A stretch of 64,000 nt of DNA, taken from Cenococcum geophilum 1.58. Its lineage: Eukaryota > Ascomycota > Dothideomycetes > Gloniales > Gloniaceae. The notes under the pieces are model-generated. The model searched no databases. It was not told the origin of the DNA and saw nothing but the letters and a program-made list of their open reading frames with translations. Both the position numbers and the translations under genes were made by a program. This document shows positions 11,790-24,100 of this stretch, in pieces; position 1 is the first letter of the stretch, and each line of letters opens with the position of its first letter. The stretch lies in the NCBI GenBank assembly GCA_001692895.1, contig KV748245.1, forward strand, positions 310,001-374,000, in the 5' to 3' direction.

Positions 11790-12960
11790 CGAATACTATA
11801 CTATAAAGCGGAAAGACCTTTATTAAAAAGGCATCTAATAAAATATAAAGCCTATTGGACGTGTCTAGTATCTATAGTTACGGGGGAGTAACCGTTAGCT
11901 ATAATAAACTAATATAGCTAGTAGAATGGCTCCGCTAATCTAGTAAACCTTAGGCGCCCCTTTAGTAAACCCTTAACTAAATCCTCTAACGGCTAAGTAA
12001 AATTAAAAATAAATAAAACCCCTTCTTACCAACGAACCGCACTTAGGCCGCTGTAGCTGCGCCTCTACAGCATAGGGAGCCTACCCCCCTAAAGATAATA
12101 TCCGGATATATAATTATAATATAACTAAATATAGAGAAAGCAGAGGGGCTTAGGGGATAATTAAAAATAGAAGTTCTTATAGAAATTCGTAAAGAGGTCT
12201 ATAACGCTATTATAGTCTAATACCTTAGGAGTAGAGATATTAGAGTTACCCTAAGGACTAATAGGTAAAGGAATAAGCTATAAGGGTAGGGGATAAGCTA
12301 GGAGAACGTATTAGTATAAAAGTGCTCTATAAAGATTACCTAGTTAAAGTCCTAGCGGTTCCCCTAAGCCTTAGGGTAGAAAAGGGACGCTAGGCGGATA
12401 ATATAGTAACTATATATAAGATAGTAAAACAGACGGAACGCCTTATACTAGGACTTAAGATTACCTAAATCTAATAGCTTTAATAGGAAAATGTAAACTA
12501 AGTATATAATAAGAATAATAAAAGAATATAAGGGTTGCCAAAGACTTACTAGGGAGACGCCGGTTAAACGCATAGCTCCCTTATTATTAGCATATATATA
12601 CTAGGAATATAAAAACTTCTTATCCAAAAAGGTATTATTATAAATGGCCTTATATATAACGCAAGGCTCTATAACTATAAACTCCACTTAAAATAATACT
12701 ACCGCTATATATAATAGGGACACATCTAATCCATATACGCAGTATAGGTGTGCTATAGCCACTATATAGGCCCCTACAATATAAGAAACTGCTTAAATTA
12801 AGATTAAATAAAATATATAAACTGCCACTAAAGTATATATAAGGCGTAGAAGAAAGGAGACTGTATTAAATACAGGAGATGGAAGGTAAGGGCTTAATAG
12901 CTATAGGAATAACTGCACGCTAGGTTATATAAATAAAAATAATAGGCGATAAGCTAGGGG
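11790..12960 (+). pseudogene. LINE A ORF1 (nucleic-acid-binding protein)
   Basis: The reading frame resembles fungal Tad-clade ORF1 proteins: a charged central region and a cysteine/histidine-rich zinc-knuckle segment at about 12735-12845. ORF1 proteins bind the element RNA and form the ribonucleoprotein. Multiple stops make it non-functional. The same region on the minus strand is seen in copies B and D. Confidence 0.6.
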
Positions 12961-13439
12961 GGCATAGGTACCTTTTTAGCATTTCCTACCTTTAATACTA
13001 GGGGGCTAGGCCAGCCATCCCAAGCCTTAATAGGCTAGAAGTAACGCTACGCGATATTACTAGACTATATAGGGATATAAGGGTTATAGGGGATATAAGG
13101 AAGAGGACGCCCTATAGGAAGACTATTATAGACAGCTATAGTAAGCTTAAGACTAAGATAATTAAGAATTAGACTTAATACGGTAAATATAACATTTATA
13201 GCCGACTTTTAAAGGGTATATAGCTAACTAGTAAGAATAGGGGAGGAACCGGAGATAATAACAGATTTAGATATAAAAGCGCTACTAGGAATATAAGATA
13301 TGGGAATAAAAAGCTTTATATAAAATAAGTAGTAATTAGGATACAGATATAAAAGACAGAAGCTCTAAATGTCCTAAAGAAAGTGGAAATAGAGGAAGTA
13401 AGGAACAAAGGAGAGGCGAAGGACCCCCACTAGGGGTCC

Positions 13440-16400
13440 GCCACCTATCTATTATATAGTATAACTACGGTAACATAAACCACTGTCTTATAAGGCCCTT
13501 ACTAGACAGCTTAGACTTAGAGAAATACTACATCCTTACTATATAAGAGCCGTATTATAATGCCTATATATAATTAACATACTGCCCCTAAGAATTCCAG
13601 CTCCTATATAAACCAAAAGCAGCTACACGCGTATACTTTATAATTAGTAAGGCTATCAGCCTATCCTTATAGTTATAGCAGGCAATTAACCTAGATATTA
13701 TAGTTATAACAATCTAGATATATAGGGGACTGGTATAGATTATTAATATATATAACCCTAGGGTTAAAGGGGTCCTATAAACAGAGAATATTATATTAGT
13801 AATAAGCTTACTAGAAACTAAAGGTATAGAGTTTATCCTATTAAGAGATATAAACCTCTATTACCCGTAGTAAGGGGGTATCTATATTGCTGCTAAATAA
13901 TAGGTAGAGTGCCTACTAAAAGCTATAGACACCTAGGGCCTTAAGCTAGCTACCCCCCTAAAAGCAATTATATGGCAATAAGGTACTACCAGAAGTATAA
14001 TTAACCTTATATTTATAGACGAAGGCCTATACTAGAGACTTAAAAGGTGCAACCCTAAAGAAGAATAGACACTTGCTTTAAACTATATCCCTATCTAAAT
14101 ATAGTTAAATCTAAATATTAAGGCATAATTAAATAGCAAAAGATACGTAATAAGAAAGCTTAAGATAGACAGCTTTTTTAATACAGTTAAATAACAACTT
14201 TAAGACCTAGAAGAAATCCACCTAATACCAAATAAGCGAGGCTTAGTAGCTACCCCTAAGGAAATTAACTAAAGACTAGAAAGGATCTAGGTAGTAATTA
14301 AAAATAGGTTAGAAAAGCACTACCCAATCTTAAAAGCGGGCCCCTACGCGCAATATATATAGTCCGTATAATATACAGTTCTTATTACCAGCTAATAATA
14401 AGCAAGAAGAAAATATATAAGTAGCTATAATCCTAAAGATAAGAGATATTATAAAGACATAAGAAACTAGCTAAAGAATACCCTAAAAAGAAAAGTAAGG
14501 AATAGCTAGAGACGGTTTATAAATAAGTATACTACTAATTTAAGCCTCCCCTATAATAAAGGTCTTTAAAAGATAGTAAAATAGGTAAAGAGAAAGGCAG
14601 GATATCTAGTAGAAGACCTATACCTTCCGCCCTTACGAAGACTAGGTAAATCACTAGCTATAAGTAATAATAATAAGAAGGCAAAAATCCTTATAAAAAG
14701 ATTCTTCCCTTAACCAGCTTTAGTAGACCTTAGCGATATTACGGGTAAAGCACTGGTAACTCGCCTAAGGGTTAACAGTGATATAACAACTAAAGAAATA
14801 GCCAGAACTATTAGCCGCCTTTTAAATAATATAGCATTAGGATTAGATAGGATCCTAAATAAAGCCCTAAAGACCTATAGACTACTAATAGCACCTTAGC
14901 TTGCAGATATAGCTAGAGTATACTTTATAATAGGCTACTACCTAAGACTTGGAAGAGCTATAACAACGTTTATTTTATGTAAAGAAGGTAAAGCAGACTA
15001 CTTATTTCTAGGGAGCTACCGCCCTATTGCCTTAGAGAATACCCTTAATAAGATCTTAGAAAGGGTAATAGCGGACTATATAGCAGACACGGTAGAGAAA
15101 CACGCCCTACTACCACAAAGCCAAATAGGGGCAAGAAAGAACCGCTTAACACTATTAGCACTTATACTACTCGCTACCACCATTAAATTAGTATAGGCGA
15201 TGCGAAGGGACTTTATAGTATTAATGCTCAGCCTAGATATTAGTGGCGCCTACAACAACGTACCCTATAAGCGTCTCCTATATATCCTTAGAGTAAAAGG
15301 CTTCCTAGAATAGATTATATAATTTGTTTAAGGGTTTATAGGCCAAAAAGAAATATTGCTAGTCTTTAGCAGATACTAAAGCCCCCCTATTGCAGTTGCA
15401 ACAGGAATACTACAAGGATTACCCCTCTCGCCTATACTCTTTCTTTTCTTTATAAGCAACCTACTTAACTCCTTTAAGGAAGGGGCGACCTAAAGAATAG
15501 GCTTTATTAACGATATAAACCTAATTATATACGGGCTAATAGCCGCAGAGAATTGCAGAACGCTAAAGAAAGCTTATAACACCTATATAGAATAAGTAAG
15601 ACAATATAAAGTCTAATTCTCACCAGAGAAGTACCAGCTAATCCATTTTATAAGAAAACGCAACTAATTTATAGATCTTTAGTATATAATTCACATCTAA
15701 GGCTTTAGGGGTTAGCTAGTTTAGGGCCTAAGAGTATTAGGAGTATAGGTAGATAATAAGCTCCGGTGGAGCGTATATGCGGCTTAAGCAGCCTATAAGG
15801 GCCAAGCATAGTATATTGTATTATCTAGGATTATTAATTCCACATAGGGTCTATACTTTTAAAGGTTACGCCTATTATATATAGCAGTTATCTAGCTAAC
15901 CATAACGTATAGGTCTAGTATTTAGGCCATTAGAGAATCTAAAAAAGGCCCCCCTAAATCGCTTCTTAAGCCACTCTAAAAGGTCTAAATAGCCTACCTT
16001 TAGAGTATAATAGGCGGATATAAGCGAACGGCCACAGCACTGCTTAAGAAGGAAGCTAATATTCCCCCCCTATAACTATATATTAAAGCCACTATAATAT
16101 AAAGGGCGTAAAAGGAACGTAACTTTAATATTATAAAGTATATTATAATACGCCTAAATAAACTATAGAGGGACCCTAGGGCGCCTTATAGGAGAATAAA
16201 CTAATAACCCTAAAGTAGGGAAGATATATTAAAGAAACAGGTAAAGAAAGTAGAAGAAGAATAGTGCTACTTTAGGGCCCAGGCCTATATAGAGGAGAAA
16301 GGGAGACGCGTAAGAGGCTAGTAAGGATAATAGGAAGAGAGAGAAAAGAGCTAAAGTAAAGTATAAAAGAACGCTAGGAAACTAACTACCGTAATATAAT

Positions 16401-16800
16401 ACTAGCTAGACTAACGCTAGAGAGGCGTATAGGAGTTAAAGGTATAGAGGCTAACTAAGGCAAGAAGAACCTAAGCCGTAGTATAGTTAACGCTATAGGG
16501 GGTAAATACTTTAGGGCTCTAAGAAGGCCTAATAAAGGTAAAAAATATAATAGCAATACTCTTAAAAACAGGAGTAATAGGACTAAAAAACTGGCTCTAC
16601 TGGGTAGGTGTTTTAGTAGGTAGCCTAAGATGCGAATATGGCTGGCTAAGATAAATACCAAAGTATGTAATACTGCTATACCCCTTACGTACTAACTAAG
16701 AAGTAATACTCTTAGTAGCTGGCATAGAGAACTATAAGACACTACTTTTAATATAAAAAGGCCTTAAGGCGGTTACCTAGTGGCTTATTAGCTAAAATAT
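13440..16800 (+). pseudogene. LINE A ORF2 (endonuclease and reverse transcriptase)
   Basis: An apurinic-type endonuclease domain covers about 13450-14060; the segment reading RDINLYYP marks its core. Reverse transcriptase follows at about 14900-15640, with recognisable SYRPIALEN and a GLPLSP-type motif (15418-15435) and a degraded FADD-box equivalent near 15510. The C-terminal 1.1 kb (15640-16800) is well conserved among copies A, B, C and E and probably held the C-terminal part of ORF2. The frame is broken by many stops. The combination endonuclease plus RT is that of non-LTR elements that nick and prime at their target. Confidence 0.8.
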
Positions 16801-17160
16801 ACTAAACTAGTTNNNGGTTNNAANGGAAATAGTAATAAANGGTANNNGGGNNAGNAACGGGNGCCCNNTAATNACTCTATAGTAGTAGAGTAAAGTTTAC
16901 AATACTAGCGCGTCCGTAGGCTTGTTACGGCAGCAGTGGTTCCTAAGAAGGTTAAAAAGTAAGGTAGTAGGAGCACTATAGGTGACTCGTAGGCGCCTTA
17001 TAGGCGCCTTATAGGCAAGTCCTAAAAGGCGGGGAGATAGATTACGGGGTTTTCTTAAATAGAGTTTTCTCCCCATATATATATAAGGAGTAGTCTGCGT
17101 GGGCCCAATAGGGATCCGAATTAGACGTTAAGCAATGAATTATTATTAATTACTCTCCTA

Positions 17161-18450
17161 ATAGCACGCCGAGCTTAAAGGTATAAACTCCTAGATTAAG
17201 ATATATATAGATTATAATGCCTTAGAGTACTTTATAACTATAAAGCAGCTTACTAGATAATAAGCCTAGTAGGCTAAAATACTCTTCTAATTCTTCTTTA
17301 TAATTATATATCGTTCTAGTAAGTAAAACTTTAAGGCTAATGCCCTAACCTAAAGGGAATAAGACGTAGGACCCTAGGATAAGCTAAAGACCTAATATCG
17401 GACGCGCGCCCTCCTCTATTTAGAACAGCTTAACCTACAGATCCTTAAGGAGCTAGACTTCTAGTAAAACGAGCTAGCATTAATAAAGGAGTTCTTAGAT
17501 AAGCTAATAGGGCTAATTAACTACCTCCTAGCTATAAACCGCATAGTTAATACCTTAAGGGCCCTCCGCGAATAAGCTGTAAAAGGAGACCCCGATTTTA
17601 AGATAGAGGAAGAATTACTCCTATACTAGGAGTGGCTTATAGTCCCTAATATTAACAATTTATAAACTAAATTAATCCGTAAAGCTTATTGCTAAGTTTT
17701 TACGGTATACCCTGGCAAGAATAAGACCCGTAAAATTATTAACTGCCGCTACTACTAGCTAAGAATGGTTATAAATATTAACTGATATATACGGAACTAT
17801 AAAGACTATTAGAGAGCTATAATCCCACGGGATAAGACCCTAGGACTACTTAAGCCACTTCTAATACTAGAGCGCCCTTAGTAGTATATTTCTATAGACT
17901 TTTATAAACTACTTAGGGACCGTAATAGATATAATATAGTTATAGTTATAGTCGACCGCTTTAGTAAACGCCCGTTTTTAATTCCCTATTATAAGAACAT
18001 TAATACTAAAGAGGTAGCCTAGCTATATATCTATTACGTCTACCAAATCTACGGACTACTAGATACTATTATATCTAATTATAGGCTATAGTTTATATCG
18101 GCCTTCTAGAATAAATTTACCTAAATCCTAGGTATTAAGCTAAAGCTTTCTACGGCTTATTACCCCTAGATAAACGGTTAGATAGAGATTATAAATTAGT
18201 ACCTAGACCAGAGGCTTAGGCCCTTTATTAACTATTTTTAGGATAACTGGTCTAAACTACTACCCTTAATGGACTACGCGTAAGTAACCCTACCCTATAA
18301 CTCTACAGGGTTTACCCCAATTTAGCTAGAAATAGGATACTTACCCCGTATAAGCTTTAACTAGAAAAGGCTAGAAGAACCCTAGACTGTATAAGAGAAG
18401 CTATCCTATACTAAGGCCCAATAGTACGCNAAANNATTNGAGGAGGCCTN
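17161..18450 (+). pseudogene. Gypsy-1 RNase H (rest) and integrase
   Basis: After the LINE, the RNase H region resumes and is followed by a typical retroviral-type integrase: a zinc-binding N-terminal part (about 17690-17830) and the catalytic core (about 17880-18350). It is a broken fossil. Ambiguous bases occur at 18430-18455. Confidence 0.85.
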
Positions 18451-18769
18451 NANNGTAGCCCGCGAGAACCTAGAAAAAGCTTAGAGGTTAATAGAATAGC
18501 AGGCGAACAAACACCGTTAAGAGCCCGATTTTGCCCCTAGTGATATAGTCTAGGTTATAATAAGGAATTAGAAGACTAAATAATCCAGCTATAAGCTAGA
18601 CTACTAGATGGCAGGACCGTATAAGGTTCTTAAGAAGATAGGCAACTTATATAAGATAAAGCTCCTAGATTTAATTAGGGTTTACCCTATCTTCTCGCTA
18701 GATAAGTTATAGAAAGCTATAAATAACCTATTACCTAGATAAAAGAACGAGCCTCCCTTACTAGTTTAA

Positions 18770-18930
18770 GTAAACGGTAATAATAAATGGGAGGTTAATA
18801 AAATACTAGCCTATAAGATAGTACGGGGAATGCTAAAATACTATATTTAATAGAAGGGCTACAATCCTAACCCAACTTGGTACCCTACGTGGAACTTTAT
18901 AGGCTGCCCCTAAAAGCTTAAAGAATTCTA
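18770..18930 (+). pseudogene. Gypsy-1 chromodomain
   Basis: A segment reading ...WEVNKIL... and continuing to about 18930 matches the C-terminal chromodomain of chromoviral integrases, which in living elements guides integration to heterochromatin. It is a fossil here. Confidence 0.7.
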
Positions 18931-19355
18931 TAACTAATACCCTAATACGCCTGGACCCCTAAAGCACCTAGACGAATAGATAAAATGCCGGCATAATAAA
19001 GATAATAAGTTACCGGAAGAATATAGGGACAAAAACGCCCTAAAGCCCTAATACAGCTCGCTGCTAAAATTCTGCTATATTCTGCCAGTACCGATTTTTT
19101 TTTTAGATGTTTAGGAACTTTGACCGCCGGTTAAAGTTGTCTAATTGGCTAGATCCGTGCCAAAACTTTTAGCGGCTACTCTCTCTAGCCTAGTGCTTCC
19201 ACTTAGCCTACAATCGCCCTTTGTACTTAGTCTGGACGTACTTATATCCCCTTTATCTCCTTATTTTATATTTTGTAATCCTATATTTATAAGCCTAGTA
19301 CTACCCTATTTCTAACTAAGCCTAAGGGCAGGCTTTCTTTTAAAGAGGGGGGTAA

Positions 19356-19565
19356 TGTAACGGCGCTACTGCACGTTACCTGCTAAATTCTGCCATATTC
19401 TGCTAACCTACAATTGGCTCGCCTAGAGCTAGCGCCTTAGCGGCTTACCCTATATATTTGTTTATATCGGTCCTAGCGACCCCTTTTCCTTCTCTTTAGC
19501 TTAGTATCTTCGTAATATAGCATTCTACAAGCTTTAGTTTAGAGGTATTTATATAAGCCGTAACA
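19356..19565 (+). repeat. Gypsy-1 3' LTR
   Basis: The repeat is 210 bp, preceded by the purine tract TAAAGAGGGGGGTAA and followed by the target duplication GTTCC. Confidence 0.9.
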
Positions 19566-19634
19566 GTTCCGAACTTATAACGTAACTAGCTACGTAACTT
19601 AGCTACCCCTTATCCTATAGCTTAATTGGTTCTA
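19566..19634 (+). repeat. Old repeat X, copy 1, middle piece
   Basis: It continues the sequence interrupted at 7827 and matches 47672-47742 (GTTCCGAACTTATAACGTAACTAG region). It ends with TTCTA, the target duplication of Gypsy-2. Confidence 0.8.
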
Positions 19635-20058
19635 TATTACGGACGCTTTAAGTATAATATTACGATTACTAGGAAGAGAGTTAGAAGAAGCTAGTTAGTT
19701 AATTAAAGCACGGTCTAGGATAGAGCTAATAGAACTATATGACGAGGAATAGTAACCAAGGTTATATAATGTGATCTATATAATCCGTGTGATCTATATA
19801 ATCCGTAATAAAGTAAACAAAGCATACGTATATTACGAATAAGAAGGATTTTATAGGAGTACGGTTATATATTTAAGGACCCTTAATCCCTACCTAGATA
19901 GTTCCTTCCTTANAGTAATTCTTAGAATATAATTANAGTTAATCTATTAGGCAACCACTCNACCAGTTATTATTACGTTGTTAACTTTAATTTGCATTAC
20001 CTATACACCTAGCCCAATAATAAGCCTATCGTAGTTCTTGCTATAAGGTTCCGTTATA
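19635..20058 (+). repeat. Gypsy-2 5' LTR
   Basis: The 424-bp LTR aligns throughout with 46541-46964. Three ambiguous bases occur in 19913-19962. Mutated CpA sites account for most visible differences. Confidence 0.9.
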
Positions 20059-20059
20059 C

Positions 20060-21114
20060 AATTACTACCTAATTACGGTATTAAATATAGAAAGTCGAAC
20101 AATATACCACCAAAAGCAGCCACTACAACGCCATTAACGGCGGCAACTACTTTAAGGTTAGGAGGAGACACCAGTATAGCAGATACTAATTTTTAGTAAC
20201 CTATAACGGTCGGACAGTTATAAAAGGTAATTGACTAGTTAATAACAAATAATATAGCATTGGAAGAAAGGGTTAACGGGATAGGAGCAGCAAAGATTAA
20301 GCTACTATCAATTAAAAGATACTTAGGAGAGAGATCGAAGCTTAAAGGATTTCTTACGTAAATGCACTTTAAAGTTACACAGAAAGGGGTAAAGCTACTA
20401 ATACCTATGGACCGAATAGCCTATATAGGGTTATTCCTATTAGGAAGAGCACTTAAGTGGTTTAAGCCTTACCTTATAGAAATATAGGTAAACGGAATAA
20501 CAACTACTAATTAGGAGGTATAATTTATGTTTATAAGTTAGGAGGGGTTTATAAAACGACTTACGCAAATATTTAGAGACCTAGAGGTAGTAACTATAGA
20601 GGAAAGAAAACTCCAAGACCTTATATAACAAACCTTAGTAATTAAGTACATAATATAGTTCTAGACGCTAGCTATATAAGTTAAGTGGAATAATAAGGCG
20701 CTTATAGCATAATATAAATAGGGACTTAAGGCTAAAGTCTAGGACGTAATTATTCTAATAGAAGATATGGATACCCTAAGGGATCTAATAGATTAGGCGA
20801 TTAAGATTAATAATTAGATCTACTAAAGGGAACAGGCTAAAAAAGGTTAGGATAGAGTTCTATAGTTATATAAGGTGTAGAGTACGTAACGACTAAAGCT
20901 AAGTTAGAAATTATAGTATAGCGCAAAGCTAATAGACCTAAGTGGTACCAGAGAAGCCTATAAGAGAGGGAGTAAGAAACTATAAAAACCTAGAGGTTAA
21001 GGATCTAGTAATTATAGAACTAAGGAGCAGAGGCTAAACCAAGGATCTTAGTAGTAGAAGATGTTTAGGTAGACTCTATAGTAAATTTAATGGTTTAAGG
21101 ATAGAGCTTATATA
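20060..21114 (+). pseudogene. Gypsy-2 gag region
   Basis: A forward frame shows a gag-type core at about 20330-20650, readable as KLKGFLTQ-like and RIAYIGLFLLGRALKWF-like segments. This matches the retrotransposon gag domain of gypsy elements. The region is cut at 21114 by LINE B and is broken. Confidence 0.75.
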
Positions 21115-24100
21115 ATAATAATAATTCATTACTTAACGTCCGATTCGGATCCCTATTAGGCCCACGCGGACTTCTCCTTATATACATGTGGGGAGAAAAC
21201 TCTATTTAAGAAAACCCCGTAATCCATCTCCCTGCCTTTTGGGACTCGCCTATAAGGCGCCTACGAGGCGCCTACAAGTCACCTGTAGTGCTCCTACTAC
21301 CTTACTTTTTAACCTCTTTAGGAACCACTGCTGCCGTAATAAGCCTATGGACGCGCTAGTATTGTAAACTTTACTCTACTACTATAGAGTTATTAGGGGG
21401 CGCCCATTACTTACCCCCCTACCCTCTATTACCATTTCCCTTATAACCTGGAACTGGTTTAGTATATTTTAGCTAATAAGCCACTAGGTAACCGCCTTAA
21501 GGCCTTTTTATATTAAGAGCAGTATATTATAGTTCTCTATGCCCGCTACTAAAAGTATTACTTCTTAGTTAGTACGTAAGGGGCATAACAGTATTACGTG
21601 TTTTAGTGTCTATTTTAGCCAGCCACATTCGCATTTTAGGTTACCTACTGGGATACCTACCTAGTAAAGCCAGTTTTTCAGTCCTATTATTTCTATTCTT
21701 AAGAGTATCGCCATTATATTTTCTGCCTTTATTAGGCCTTCTTAGAGCCCTAGAGTGTTTACCCCCTATGGCGTTAACTATACTACGGCTTAGGTTCCTC
21801 TTGCCTTAGTTAGCCTTTATACCTTTAACTCCTATATATCTCTTTAGTGTTGGTCTAACTAGTATTATATTACGGTAGATAGTTTCCTAGCATTCTTTTA
21901 TACTTTACTTTGGCTCCTTTCTCTCTCTTACTATTATCTTTGCTAGCTTCTTACGCGTCTCCCTTCCTCCTTTATATAGGCCTGGGCCCTAAAGTAGCAT
22001 TATTCTTCTTCTACTTTTTTTACCTGTTTCTCTAATATGTCTTCCCTACTTTAGGGTTATTGGTTTATTCTCCTATAGGGCGCCCTAGGGTCCCTCTATA
22101 GTTTGTTTAGGCGTGTCTTAATATACTTTATAATATTAAAGTTATGTTTATTTTGGGCCCTTTATATTACAGCGGCTTTAATATATAGTTATAGGGGGGG
22201 AATATTGGCTTCCTTCTTAAGCAGTGCTATGGTTGTTTGCTTATATCCGCCTATTATACTTTAGAGGCAGGCTGTTTGGACCTTTTAGAGTGGTTTAAGG
22301 AGTAACTTAAGGGGGCCTTTTTTAGATTCTCTAATGGCCCAAATACTGGACCTATACGTTATGGTTAGCCGGACGACTGCTATATATAGTAGGCGTGACC
22401 TCTGGAAGCATGGGCCCTATATAGAGTTAATAATCCTAAATAATGTAATGTACTATACTTGGCCCTTATAAGCCGCTTACGCCATATATACGCTCTATTG
22501 GAGCTTACTGTCTACCTATACTTCTAATACCCTTAGGCCCTGAACTAGATAACCCCTAAAGCCTTAAATGCGGATTATGTGCTAGAGATCTATAGATTGG
22601 TTACGTTTTCTTATAAAATGGATTAGCTGGTATTTCTCTAGTAAGAATTGGACTCTATATTATTTTGCCTATTTTATATAGGTATTATAGGCTTTCTTTA
22701 GCATTCTGTAATTCTTTACGGCTGATGGCCTGTATATAATTAGGTTTGTGTTATTAACGAAGCCTATCCCCTAAGTCGCCCCTTCCTTAAAGGAGTTAAG
22801 TAGGTTGCTTATAAAGAAAAGGAAGAGTATAGGCAAGAGGGGTGATCCTTGTGGTATTCCTATTATAACTATAATAGGGGGGCTCTGGTATCTACTAAAG
22901 ACTAGTAATATTTCTTTCTAACCTATAAACCCTTGGATAAATTATATAATCTATTCTAGGAAGCCTTTTGCCTTAAGGATATATAGGAGACGCTTGTGGG
23001 GCACGTTATTGTAGGCGCCGCTAATATCTAGGCTGAGTATTAATACTACGAAGTTCCTTCGCATTACCTATGTAGATTTGATAGTGGTAGCGAGTAGCGT
23101 AAGTGCTAATAGTGTTAAGCGGTTCTTTCTTGCCCCTATTTAGCTCTGTGGTAGTAGGGCGTATTCCTTAGCTGTGTCTACTATGTGGTCCGCTATTACC
23201 TTTTTTAAAATCTTACTAAGGGTGTTTTCTAGGGCAATAGGGCGGTAGCTTTCTAGGATTAAGTAATCTGCTTTACCTTTTTTTTATAGGATAACCGTTA
23301 TTATAGATCTTCTAAGTTATAGGTAGTAGCCTATAGTAAAGTATGCTCTAGCTATATCCGTAAGCTAGGGTGCTATAAGTGGTTTATAGGTCTTTAAGGC
23401 CTTATTTAAAATCCTATCTAGACCTAGTACTATATTATTTAAAAGGCGGCTAATAGTTCTGGCTATTTCCTCTGTTGTTATATCGCTGTTAACCCGCAGG
23501 CAAGTTACCGGTGTTTTGCCCGTGATATTACTAAGGTCTACTAAAGCCGGTTAAGGGAAGAACCTTTCTATAAGGATCTTTACTTTCTTATTGTTATTGT
23601 TAGTGGCCTATAACTCCCCTGCTCTTTATAGGGGTAGTAGGTATAGGTTTTCTGCTAGTCGCCTTACCTTTTTCTTTACCTATTTTGCTATGGCCTATAG
23701 GCCTTTATTATAGGGGAGGCTTGGGTTAAAAGTGTGCTTGTTTATAAATCGTCTCCAGTTGTTCCTTGCTTCTTTTTTTAGGGTATTCTTTAACTAGTTT
23801 CTTATATCTTTATATCGTCTCTTATCTTTAGGGTTATAGCTACTTAAGTATTTTCTTTTTGCTTGTTATTAGCTAGCTATAAAAACCGCGTATTATGCGG
23901 ACTATATGTATTACGTATAGGGGCCCGGTCTTAAAACCGGGCAGTGCTCTTCCAGCCCATTTTTAATTACTGCCTAGATCCTTTTTAGTCTTCGGTTAAT
24001 TTCCTTAGGGGTAGCTAATAAGCCTTACTTATTTAGTATCGGGTGGATTTCTTCTAGGTCTTAAAGTTATTGTTTAACTATATTAAGGAAACTGTCTGCC

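Larger units (their letters stand above)
11598..17145 (+). mobile_element. LINE A: Tad-like non-LTR retrotransposon
   Basis: This nearly full-length 5.5-kb LINE is inserted in Gypsy-1. The target duplication is TTAATTACTCTCCTA (11583-11597 and 17146-17160). The 5' end contains GGAGCTCTTGCTGCACC, shared with copies B and D, and the 3' end is GCAATGAATTATTATTA, a short TTA-repeat tail rather than poly(A). ORF1 covers about 11790-12960 and ORF2 about 13440-16800. Many frames are interrupted by TAG/TAA, as expected from RIP. Copies B (minus), C/D (minus) and E (plus, 3' part only) belong to the same family. Confidence 0.9.
7828..19565 (+). mobile_element. Gypsy-1: chromodomain Ty3/gypsy LTR retrotransposon fossil
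   Basis: An old, heavily mutated and broken LTR retrotransposon carries many interruptions in every reading frame. It has 210-bp LTRs at both ends (TGTAACGGCG...CCGTAAYA), a 5-bp target duplication GTTCC (7823-7827 and 19566-19570), and a purine tract before the 3' LTR. Inside, in order, are gag with a zinc knuckle, protease, reverse transcriptase/RNase H, integrase and a chromodomain, the order typical of chromoviruses. A Tad-like LINE (11598-17145) is inserted in the RNase H region, so the retrotransposon itself is about 6.2 kb. Runs of ambiguous bases near 16813-16873 (in the LINE) and 18430-18455 show local assembly doubt. About 400 bp after the chromodomain (18961-19355) hold no recognised domain. 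Confidence 0.9.

Noticed and set aside
16455-16661. Reverse-strand Leu-rich 60-68-codon frame recurring in LINE copies (also at 21606-21809, 32151-32333 and 34896-35081)
   Set aside because: All four lie antisense to the conserved C-terminal part of LINE ORF2 and show no start context or domain; recurrence follows from LINE homology.
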